This document shows, one piece after another, positions 37,262 to 47,175 of a stretch of 64,000 bases of DNA (the stretch's first letter is position 1; every line of letters starts with the position of its first letter). This stretch comes from Branchiostoma floridae (taxonomy: Eukaryota; Chordata; Leptocardii; Amphioxiformes; Branchiostomatidae), in the NCBI RefSeq assembly GCF_000003815.2, contig NC_049983.1, forward strand, positions 13,514,000-13,577,999, written 5' to 3'. Both the position numbers and the translations under genes were made by a program. The notes below the pieces were generated by a model that searched no databases, was not told the origin of the DNA, and saw only the letters and a program-made list of their open reading frames with translations.

Positions 37262-39462
37262 TGATTATCCAGAACAAAGAGGGATTTTGTACAACTAACG
37301 TTACATGTAAGATCTAACTACTGCAAACCTTTGATTCTCAGTGTTGAGTAGATGATAATAACGTTTCAGGCCACTTTTGGAAGTAAAGGTAGGTTTATTG
37401 GACAAACGCATGTCCTTTGGCAACATGTTACAGGAATATATCTACTGCAGATCAGAAACATTTGATGCTAACGCAGTACCTTATTGTATGCAGTCATAGA
37501 TAAACACCTACAGAGTGTCTGAGAAAAACAATTTCATACAGCCCATTAAACTGAATCTGGAATGTCAGTTAAACCATCTACAACACAGTAACGTTGACTT
37601 GGTCACAGACATGCCATATGTTGGATATGAAACGGTCATAATGTGACATGCACCATAAAGTTGAAATTGCATAAGTAATCTGAGCGTATCCAACAAGAAT
37701 GCATTTTTTTCCACTATAGAATTTTAACATTCAAGCACATTGACTACATCTTTATACAGTGAAGCCCTTTGCATATTAATTCAAATCAACTTAAAAATAT
37801 ATTTCTTATAACCATAAATAAAACACAATACTATTCCATTCAGTCCATTTCAGTCATTTTACACTATAATTTGAGTATAAAGCCTGGTGCTAGAGTCCAT
37901 TCCAAGACACCATGAGGGTTTTTAGGTGATATTTATAATTAGTCTGAATTATTTTGAATAAAAGAATATCTGAGCCACAATAATCAAATTATTTTCAAAA
38001 AATTGACTAAGAAAATACTCATTTATTTGATTTTCTTTGAATATTTTAGAAACATTTTGAAAGTAACTGTACAAAAATATCTTTATTTAGAATAATTGTG
38101 AAACCTCTCTGTGATTATTTCACATTTACAAAAAATGGTAAACCTGGCCAAATGGTTAAATTAGTTTATTGCCCCCATAAAAGTAAGCCCTATTGTTGCA
38201 TCTGTATATTTTTAGGTTTCACTGCTGGGCACCGGTGGATCCTTTGTGGTGGGCCATTGTTGCATGGCACCCAACCATACTTTGCAAGGATGTGTGAATT
38301 GCTATCTTCCCAGCCCACCGAACCATTTACAAAAAATGGTAGAAAATGGTAAATAATGGTAGAATGCTGTTATCATTATTTAGAAACCATTAGAAGTATC
38401 CAATTCCACAGCATGAATATTTCCAAAGTTTTACAGGACCAGGGAAATATTTATAAAGTTGAAACAGTGTTAAAAATATTTCTGAAGTATCAAATGTCCT
38501 AGACATATAATTACAAAACTTTATAATCAATTCTAAACAATGGCACCAAACATCCGCATGGTGTCTTGGAATGGACTCTACATGTCAAAGACTACCAATT
38601 CATTGGATAATGCTGGAATAGTAAGGAAAATATAATGCATAAGCTAATAATGCTTGAATTCAGTAATGGTAACAGAAGCAGTTGAATGCCAAGTAAAATC
38701 TTACATTGATCAACTTAAATGATACAAACCTTGAGGAAATGTTGATTTTCTTTAGATAAAAAAAATAAAAGAAACCCCCTTATAACAGTCATGGAGGACA
38801 GAAAGAAGGCAAAATCAAGGAATGGATCCAGCTCTATGGATTGAGTGCTACATGTAGAATGCTGTCACACTTCCACTCAACAGTAGCCAATACATGTAAA
38901 CAATACTAAAATTCTTATTTTGATTGTCTTGTCCAACAGCCACTTTCCTGTTTGTTGCATGACCAATACAAATTTGCTACAAAAAAAAAATAGGGAAAAG
39001 GCCAAGTACCTGCACCATTTAAGTGACAAAGAGAAAGCACCAACCTGATGAAATTATTTTTGGTAACAATACAATGACCATCATAAAAAAGACATACAGG
39101 TCATGCATACAGGTCATATGTTGTAAAGCTCATAATGCGGAATATTAGTAGCACTTATCCGTCTTATGTGTACTATTCATATCATGTATCACAGATACTT
39201 TACTTTACTCTGAGGTAAGGTAATTTCAAACAATATACACCACCAAGCAGACCGAAGTATATTGAAAGCTTATTCATCATCATCATCATCAAGCTTATTA
39301 GCCAGGGAAAATACAAGAGCATGTGGTATGTACTGGTACACTGCAGCATGAATCATTACAATATTGCATATTTACAGCTGCCTCTCAAACCCAACCCATT
39401 GCAAGGCTGAGAAAAGGGCCTTAAGGGTCAGCTTGCACCAGTGGCAGAGATGTGTACATTTT

Positions 39463-40171
39463 GGCCCCGTTCATGATGCAAAAAATTAAATGGTTCTATC
39501 GGTTAGGCCTGGAAATCCGACAGCAAACGACAGGAAACAGTTTGCATTTTAAGTTCACGATGCAAACTTGCAAACAGTTTCAGTTCCCTGAAAAGGCAGG
39601 GTATTGCCTAATGCGACCTCTGAGGTTGTTGTGATCTTGCCCAAACTTGTACTTCTGTGTCAGATTATTGGTCTTTGATCGAAATTGAACCAATGTCTTA
39701 CTGAATTCGAAGCTGGGTTCTGTTATGACCTTGGAAAACATTGTGGTCCTGATATATGCAATGCTATGACATTTCCACTGGATCTCCTGACACATTCCTC
39801 TTGCGATATCAGGACTGCTGGCTCCTCAGTCGACCAAGAGGCGGCCTGATAATAAAAACGAGTTTTACGATTGAAAATGTGGCCGAAACACCCGAATAAC
39901 AGATTAAAAATTGTACTTTTCCTCCGTGGCGCCACCAAATATGAACGCACATGCCCAGATGTAGAAGTAACTAAAACGGATCGCACCGCTTTTGCATTCA
40001 TGATGCAAATCCGCAATTCCGGATAAGGAAGAAACTGTTTCAATACTACCTTGCGAGGAGGTACCGAAAAAACCGTTTCCTATCGCTTCAGATCCGTTGA
40101 TGACAAAACTTATCTGTTTCAGCTGGCCTAACCGATAGAACCGTTTCATTTTTTGCATCATGAATGGGGCC
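39463..40171. mobile_element. 709-bp inverted-repeat DNA transposon, non-autonomous
   Basis: The left end GGCCCCGTTCATGATGCAAA and the inverted right end (40152-40171) match over about 50 bp, continuing inward as AAAATKAAAYGGTTCTATCGGTTAGGCC on both arms. There are few mismatches. A 3-bp TTT may be the target duplication but this is weak. Minus-strand frames of 106 and 104 codons inside it have no transposase motif that I can identify. It sits just downstream of the HDAC11 3' end. The superfamily was not determined. Confidence 0.85.
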
Positions 40172-40457
40172 TTTGTACATAAAACATACAAATGTACTTC
40201 CTCTATTACCACATACATATCAAATCTGAAAACATCACTTTCCTTTAGTAAATTCTATAGTGGGTTTGTCATTTTAAAAAGACAAAAAGCTGTCAAGACC
40301 TTACATACAAAATACAAGCTTACATGAACAGGTTTCAAAAATCACATTTAATTCAAATTTTGCATATTGAAACAGTTTGACACTTGTCTCATCAGAACAT
40401 AGTGTTTACATGCATGATCATCAGGTAGATCTTCATAAAAACTGTGAGATCAAACTC
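40172..40457. other. HDAC11 3' flank / likely 3' UTR
   Basis: AT-rich sequence immediately downstream of the HDAC11 stop codon (minus strand). It probably includes the 3' UTR, but no unambiguous AATAAA on the minus strand was identified near the stop. Confidence 0.4.
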
Positions 40458-43400
40458 TCAGATCTCTGTCTCGACTGCTGCAGCTTGGTGTGAGATCAGA
40501 CCTTTTGCTATCAAGTTCTTGATGGAATCTGCGATGATCTGGGCTGTTCTCTTCTGGTACCCACCTGTAGATGGAAGTAGGACAAATAAGTATTGGAAAA
40601 TGAATGAAAAGCAGTAGTTTGTGTAACCTTTGCACATCTATCTGTAGTTGTTTAAAGCAATCCAGATACAAGATCCCATACCACTGCTATAAACATGTAA
40701 AATCCTCATTTTTGTAGTCCTTCCAATTACTGGCTCTATGTTTTCAAACCCCTAGTAGAAAACAAGGAAGGAATCATGCCCGTTACATGTCCTTGTGACT
40801 TAAACACGTACAAATATACTTACCCGAGGTAACCATGAGGATAGGGATTTGCCTGGGTCTGCCCTTTCCCCTAGCAAGCTCAAATACCAACTGATCTCTC
40901 TGAACAATACCCTGCAAAAAAAGACAATAAAAGACATACTTTTGAGTACATACACAACAGACTACACCTGCATAAAGACTGTACTTGCAGTTTAACTTCT
41001 CATAATGCCAATGCTGGTTCAATAAAAATTTAAGACGCCATCAACTTGTGCAAGTTAACAACATGTTGAGTACATAGACTGAAAGCTAGTAAATACCTCA
41101 GGTGATATAGACAGGGCTCCCAGTGGATCACCCTCTAGGACATCAGTACCTGCATTGTACACTATGATGTCTGGGTTAAACTCTTCCAGGGCTTTCTCAA
41201 GGTTTCTGTAATAACAAACATTTCACACTGTCACATGTCAACCGATACTAGAGAAGTTCATAGATAATATCATAAAAGGGTCTATCAAAGCAATCTCAAA
41301 CCTGAACAAAAATGCTCTTAATAGCCAAAAGGAATAAAAGAATTTTCAACACTTACATACACTAAAGAACTTTCTTTCAGGTCTAGTTTGTTGACATGTA
41401 GTTTGTTGGCATATTTAGGCACACTGTGACCATATAAGATCAAAATCATGTACCTCCTTACAAGATTATGACATTAATATGTACATGTGTGACTTGAGTG
41501 AGTGTGACTTACTTCCTAACAAGACTGAGGTAGCGATCATCTTCAGTGTAGGCCTGTAACTCTACCTTCCGTCTGATTGCACCTGAAACACATTGAAGGC
41601 ATCCATGTAACACTTACTCAAATCTTCCTGTAAGTACTTATTTCTGAAAACACTGCATTTCTTCCAGGAATCTTAAGTAATCTTGGCAACCTACCTTTTG
41701 CATAGCTGTCATGTGGATAGATGTACCTATTGTATACATCCATGATGTAAACTCTGCTGTCATTGATGAAGTCCCTTTCATGGCCGTTACCCTTTGATGA
41801 AGAGAAAGACATTGAAGTTAGTATATATGTCAGGGTAAAGATTGTGATCTGGTAGAATTACCAATTCTGCCAGTACAGATCCTAGTTGGAGTTTGTAGAA
41901 GGCATTCATAACTTTTAAACTTCATGTTTTAGATCAATGAAATGGAAGACCATCCTAATGCATTCATAGATCAGAGACAAACATATATATACAGATAAAA
42001 GAACAAGCCACGGAACATTTTACTTTGGTCCTTGGGCAATGATAAAACTACTGATGGGTAATAAAAATATGCCATGTTTTCAAATATACATTCTTAGGTT
42101 TATGTGTTGTCAGTTCATCCCTTTGTAATTTTTACTAACTTACTTCAACAATTACTCGCACTTACTACCAGGATTCCCACCTACAAATCTTCCCCATTGA
42201 CAAACTAGTACTTCTTAATGTTTCCCCAAACACATACTAGCTTTTTATGTGTCCCTGTTTGTAAATAGAAATGAAACATTTCCTTATACATTAGTGCATA
42301 ATGTGTCCCCAATCACTCACAATACTCCTTTATGTTTCCCTCTCTGCACACATCGATAAATGAATTTGAACTTTTCAACCATAAGTTAAGTTTTACTTCA
42401 CAGACCTACCTGATGGGCATCTAGATCTACAATCATGGCCTTGGAGATGCCTTCCATTCTCTCAAACAGAAACTGTTCTTGACAAAAGAGATTATACAAA
42501 CAATCATTATTAGAAAGACAGCCATTCATATTGGGACAAATAAATGAAAGGTATCCAAGCTATTGTTCCACACCAAAGATGAATATCAGTTTATTCGACT
42601 GAATATGTGATAGTGTACATTATGCACACTTATTGAAAATAGCATCCTCTCACCTTGATAGAGAGTGTGATGTCTGCATATGCACAGAACCCCCCTCCCC
42701 TCTCTGCAGAACAATGATGGAACCCACCACCTGGAAATAAAAGTGATATCATACCATGACCCTACAAAGTCACAGTTAATCATGTGATGTTGCACATAAA
42801 GAGACTACATTGCTTTCAATGATACAAGGAAATGAACAGGTGGAAAAATGCCTTGTAATGGCGCTTTAGTTCTGAGCGTTTTTCCCAGTTTTTGCAACTG
42901 CTGTAAGTTTTACTTACCAATGTTCAAAGCCCAGCCTCTTTCCGTAGCTAGCTTTCCTGCCTGCGTTAAAAATAAAAGTTGGAACAATCCTGGCTTTAAC
43001 CACTACAACAGTGACATCATGTGTCATGACTTCTTAAAACAGAGCTTTATTGCGCTTTTGTATGCTCTTGCTCTTATGCTTACCTGGTATATGTAGCACT
43101 ACTGTAACAGTAACTTTAAAACAGTATGTGGCTCTTCCCACATGCTGTCCTACATGAAAAATGTTGGATGATCTTTAGAAACAGGAAATGATGTTTTGTT
43201 AGAGTTTTCTCCAGTAGCACACATACCATAACTGTTCCCCCTGTCTGCAATCTCAGTGGTTTCAGCAGCTTTCTTTGCACAATGAAGTTTGGCAGCAAAG
43301 CAACAGGGGGCACTTCTGTGATGCCAGCCACAACCATACTCCACTGAAGAGGAAGAAGAATTCCAACTTACAATGTTACTCCCTGAATACATCTATGTCA

Positions 43401-46400
43401 TAAACATACACAGTAATAGTATTAAAAAGGCTTAACATAAGTTTTAACAGTTTTTTCACAGTATCAAAGCAACACAAGGATATGGAGTCTCATAACTTTT
43501 TGTGTAATTTACTGTACATATCATTGAAAAAAAAATGAAAATGTCAACTTATGAATTGACTTACCTTTTTTGATACACATATATTGATAAATGTATACTA
43601 GGATGTTCACTTTTTAACCCATGGTACCATTATACTATTTTTGTCTATGGCTATAAGGGACCGTACGGCATTTAGCGAGGGGGGAGGGCCGGTCGCCAGG
43701 GGGGGGAGGGCCAAGCAAAAAAATATTTTGCCAGGGGGAGGGCCTAGCAATTTTTTTTTTACTTGGGGGGAGGGCCAAGCAAAAAAAAATATCTTGGTCT
43801 GCCAGCAAAATATGTCCCTTAAAATCCAAGAAACGGCGTTTCAGAGGGTCAAGATTTCAAAATTTTTCTGGACCTCTGCAAGGGATCGCCCGAGGTTGGC
43901 GCTCGGGATACAGTGAAAATGCGAAAGGGAGGGGGCGGGGCTTATGCATGACGCCCTCGAAAACCTTCTTCACGTACAGAAATGTTATTAAACTCTAGAT
44001 TAGTCTGCCAGCAAAATTTACCCCTGTCTTATTGCCCACAAAATGTAAGAAATGGCGTTTCAGAGCTCGAGGGTAAATATTTGCAAATTTCTCTGGATCC
44101 CTTTTGACGTGACCGGCCTCGCGCCTTTGATGACCGACATCGTGATAATGTGTTTGGGGGGATTTAATTTTGTATTTCTAAATTGAAATGCTATTAAAGT
44201 TAGCTTTGTTTGTCAGCAAAATATCTCCTCAAACTGAAGGAAATAGCTTTTAAGAGGGTCAAGATTTCAAAATTCTCCCGGACCTACCTTGCGATTCTTC
44301 GTGCCTTTGGCGCCGAACATGGTGTTCGGAACGTCGTTCTCAAAAACTTGAAACCCTCGTATTTTTTTTTATAAAAATGTCATCTAACCAGCAAATTTTC
44401 CCATAAAAAAGCAATGCAGGAAATCGTGGCCCAAAAAGCGTGGCATTTCTAAAAGACCTCCTGCTAATCTGCGGTCTCACGCCCGCCGGCGGCTAGAGAG
44501 AGGCGACCGGTCTTACCCCGCCGTGGGAATCAGCGTCACGCGTCGGCGCCCCCCTCCCCACTACAGTTTTGGAAGTCTAATCGTGCTGTCGTTTTGGTTT
44601 TCATTTTTTTCCCCGATTTACCGTAAGTTATTACCACCACAGAACCAAGAAAAAGTCCAAAATATGTAAATTGAAAATAGTTTCCGTCAAGCCGCTCAGG
44701 CCCGCGAGCTTGCAATACGTAAATTTAGGGAGCGGGGCGCGCGCCGCTTCGTGGCGCAAATCTACTAGAAATCCAGGTACAAATGCTTTTAGGTGTTGTT
44801 TTAATATCAAAACAATGAAATAGCTTCTATAAAGCAAATATTTATGCCTCTATGAAGGAGATATTTATCCCTCTATTAAGCAGATATTTTGAGCCATTCT
44901 GTTTTCCTTTTTTTACTAGGGGTGAGAGATCTGCTTCTCGATGAAAATCATAAAAAAAGTATGACGCAAAGCACATTTCCAAATGCGGGAGCGCAGTGTT
45001 TTATCGGCGTCTTGAATATTTTTTTTCAAAGTTGATAGGAGGGGGGAGGGCCAAGCAAAAATATTTTGTCTTGGGGGGAGGGCCTAGCAAAAAAAAATTT
45101 ACCTGGGGGGAGGGCCATGCAAAAATTTTTTGACCCGACCCTCTGGCGACCGGCCCTCCCCCCTCACTAAACGCCGTACGGTCCCTAACACACTCACCTT
45201 GAGGCTGTTAAGGTACCCACTGCTATGTACCATCAGCAGGTCTTCCTCAGTGGCCTCTACAGGAGTCACTACATCATCATCCTTCAGTAAGCCGCTCTCT
45301 GCAATAATACCAATGTGTATTATAATATAGCAATAATTTCATTTGCTTAAAGACCTTGTCTAGCTTGGTCAAATAAATGATGATGTAATGCTTAACTTAA
45401 ATGAAATTCTCCATTGCCATATCTGTGCATGGTTCATTTACAGTTACACCTTTAAATACTTTTTGATGTGCACTTCTTGATAATTCTTGAATCCAAATGG
45501 TGGTCTGGTCACTGTTAGTCCATTGGGCCAGAGGATAGGTTGGTACTGCCCAGGACCCAGGTCGTGCCGATATGTAATTTGGGATCCTGACCCAAGGACT
45601 ATTAGTTTGTTTACTATCATCAAGGAGGTTGAAAAAGAATTTTTTTCAACCTCCTTGCTATCATAATACAGTGTTGAATTACCTTTCAGATACCTGAAGA
45701 CTTTACCCCATTTACCAGAGTCGAAGGGATGCAGCTTTTCCAAACCCAGGAAACCAATATTGTAGTCAGAGCTGTAGACGATGGGCCACTTGGACTGGGG
45801 GATATCTTCATGTAGTCTGGTACTGTGGGAAAAGTGGTCAGACAGTTAAGCAGCTTTAGAAGATATATTTGAACATGTTTGATATTGTCATTATGCCATA
45901 TACAAATGTACAATATAATCTTAATGCTGATTATAAAGAAAATAAACAAGACCATAGCATGTCTATAAGACAAAAGGTCCAAAAACTGGAAATTCTTCTG
46001 CAGTACCAAGGTCACATGCCAGGAGGGCCAAACTTGACCTTGACTTTCATCTTTCCAACTCCTACTCATATACCAAATGTCATTACAATCCATCCAGAGA
46101 TTCTAATGTTATGCTAACCAGAAATATCTGTAAAGACAAACACATACACAGGCAGACAGGCACACAAACAGACAGACACACTAAAAACAACATTTTTCAT
46201 GGAGGAAATAAAGTCACCAAATTATGAATCAAACTAAAACAAACAAACTGACAAAGATACAGTTGGATCTGTCAATATTCAGATACAGATCTACAAATCA
46301 CCAGGCCATTAGGTGATTGTTTTTTTCTCTGTTGCCATCAAAGTTCAAAGTCTAGTGTATGGATGATGTTTTAACATTTTTCGCTTCTGTTTTCTGAGGA

Positions 46401-46789
46401 TTGGGATCTTGTCTTTAATTGTGCCATTTGTGGGAGAAATAAAGTGCAAAGTAACAATACTATAGGTGACATCCTCACCAAATTTACCGAGAAAATAGCA
46501 TTATTCATCACACTTAAATTATAATGATGATTCACCATCATCACTTAAACATCAAACAGGTAAGATGACATCATGCCATCACACGTAGCAACTTCCTTCT
46601 TCTGCAGAGTTTGGCAAATTTGGCAAAATTGCAAGTAAGTCAAGTCACAAAGACATGTACAAATGTATGTTGAGTTTCTATTCAACTTATATACGCTGTA
46701 TAAGGTAATGATGATTGAAGGCTAAGCCAGGAATCACAAGAAAACAAGTTGTGAAGTACACACCTCTTTCTGTCATCTGCAGCCGCCAT
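40458..46789 (-). CDS. HDAC11: Histone deacetylase 11 (class IV HDAC / lysine defatty-acylase)
   Basis: Complete class IV HDAC: 12 coding exons giving 345 aa (human protein is 347). Exons in transcript order: 46789-46764, 45822-45683, 45298-45198, 43343-43227, 42960-42918, 42730-42654, 42472-42410, 41791-41695, 41582-41513, 41205-41097, 40911-40824, 40564-40458. All junctions are GT-AG and phases join without a break. Conserved blocks are LEKLHPFDSGKWGKV, ITEVPPVALLPNF, LRLQTGGTV, the catalytic GGGFHHCS, the zinc-binding DLDAHQGNGHERDF, VYIMDVYNR, YNAGTDVLEGDPLG with the third zinc-binding Asp, and TSGGYQKRTA with the catalytic Tyr. All expected catalytic residues are present. The start is MAAADD at 46789; an in-frame ATG two codons upstream (46795) is the alternative. 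It is known as a Zn-dependent deacetylase with strong long-chain deacylase activity, nuclear and cytosolic. Intron 3 carries a 1.5-kb transposon, and intron 2 a 37-bp foldback insertion. Confidence 0.97.
43657..45185. mobile_element. 1.53-kb non-autonomous DNA transposon, Harbinger-like, in HDAC11 intron 3
   Basis: Near-perfect terminal inverted repeats read GGGACCGTACGGC, then (A)TTTAGCGAGGGGGGAGGG, then CCGGTCGCCAGGGGG on the left, with the mirror image at 45135-45185. The flanks are TAA on both sides (43654-43656 and 45186-45188), a 3-bp target duplication as used by PIF/Harbinger elements. The subterminal regions hold several copies of GGGGGGAGGGCCAAGCAAAAA. The interior has at least three diverged copies of a unit containing GCCAGCAAAAT...GGCGTTTCAGAG...TTTCAAAATT (about 43799, 44007 and 44213). 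No transposase frame. The superfamily is inferred from the target duplication only. Confidence 0.88.
45621..45657. mobile_element. 37-bp foldback insertion, locus B, in HDAC11 intron 2
   Basis: CAAGGAGGTTGAAAAA, a short loop GAATT, then TTTTTCAACCTCCTTG: a perfect 16-bp stem. It is flanked directly by the 7-bp direct repeat CTATCAT (45614-45620 and 45658-45664). It is the longest of the three CAAGGAGG foldbacks here and lies about 20 bp inside intron 2 from its donor (45682). Confidence 0.78.
46139..46186. repeat. CA/CAGA-rich low-complexity tract
   Basis: Alternating CACA and CAGACAGA words in HDAC11 intron 1. Simple sequence. Confidence 0.7.
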
Positions 46790-46795
46790 GATCAT

Positions 46796-47175
46796 GACGA
46801 TTGTTTTGGTCGAAGTCTCGTGTTTTCTCGCAAACTTTGTGGGCGTGAGTTGTGCGAGATTTCACATTGGAACCAATCAGAGAGCAGCTTTACATCCGGG
46901 ATCTTGGTACTCTAATGGCGTCTCTTTCGAAGTAGGAAGAGGCGAGGTGAGAGCGCACCGAAAATATCCTACAAATTCCTGGCTCAAAACAAATCCGTTC
47001 ATAATTTTTCCACCAGACTGACGCCCCTTCGCGGAAGGTTTTGCCTGGATATCTATTTGTTTGGAAGGAGGGGAGTTTTGTTGGTCGGATTTCAACTCCT
47101 ACGTTGGCGGAAAATTTGAGTTGGTGACTTGTGTGTTGGTCCCCTGTGGAGTGGTGTGGGAGGGGTAGTGGTGGC
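46796..47175. promoter_or_regulatory. Bidirectional promoter shared by HDAC11 and LIN37
   Basis: Only about 380 bp separate the two divergent start codons. The segment is CpG-richer than its surroundings and has no TATA box. ATTGGAACCAAT at 46866-46877 is a perfect palindrome giving two opposed CCAAT boxes (NF-Y type). TTCGAA (46926-46931) is a recognised CHR variant. Nearer LIN37, GGCGG (47106-47110), 4 nt, then TTTGAG (47115-47120) has the spacing of a CDE-CHR tandem, although TTTGAG is not a standard CHR. CCAAT plus CHR/CDE is typical of promoters repressed by DREAM, of which LIN37 is a subunit. Function is inferred. Confidence 0.7.

Larger units (their letters stand above)
34520..39462. 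other. Upstream/intergenic stretch with promoter-like and hairpin features
   Basis: Between the ERC exon and the transposon at 39463 I find no confident gene. It is richer in CpG from about 34,800 to 37,100, which would suit the ERC promoter and non-coding first exon. It contains the 20-bp foldback at 35704-35723, simple repeats (TATCTGTATCTGTATCTATA at about 36076), two CCAAT boxes, a hairpin pair at 36481-36560 and a weak open frame at 37064-37261. The stretch 37,300-39,460 is AT-rich with nothing recognisable apart from a short ATC repeat at about 39275-39291. Confidence 0.45.

Noticed and set aside
43641-43916. Plus-strand 91-codon Gly/Arg-rich frame
   Set aside because: It translates the G-rich terminal inverted repeat of the transposon in HDAC11 intron 3, not a gene.
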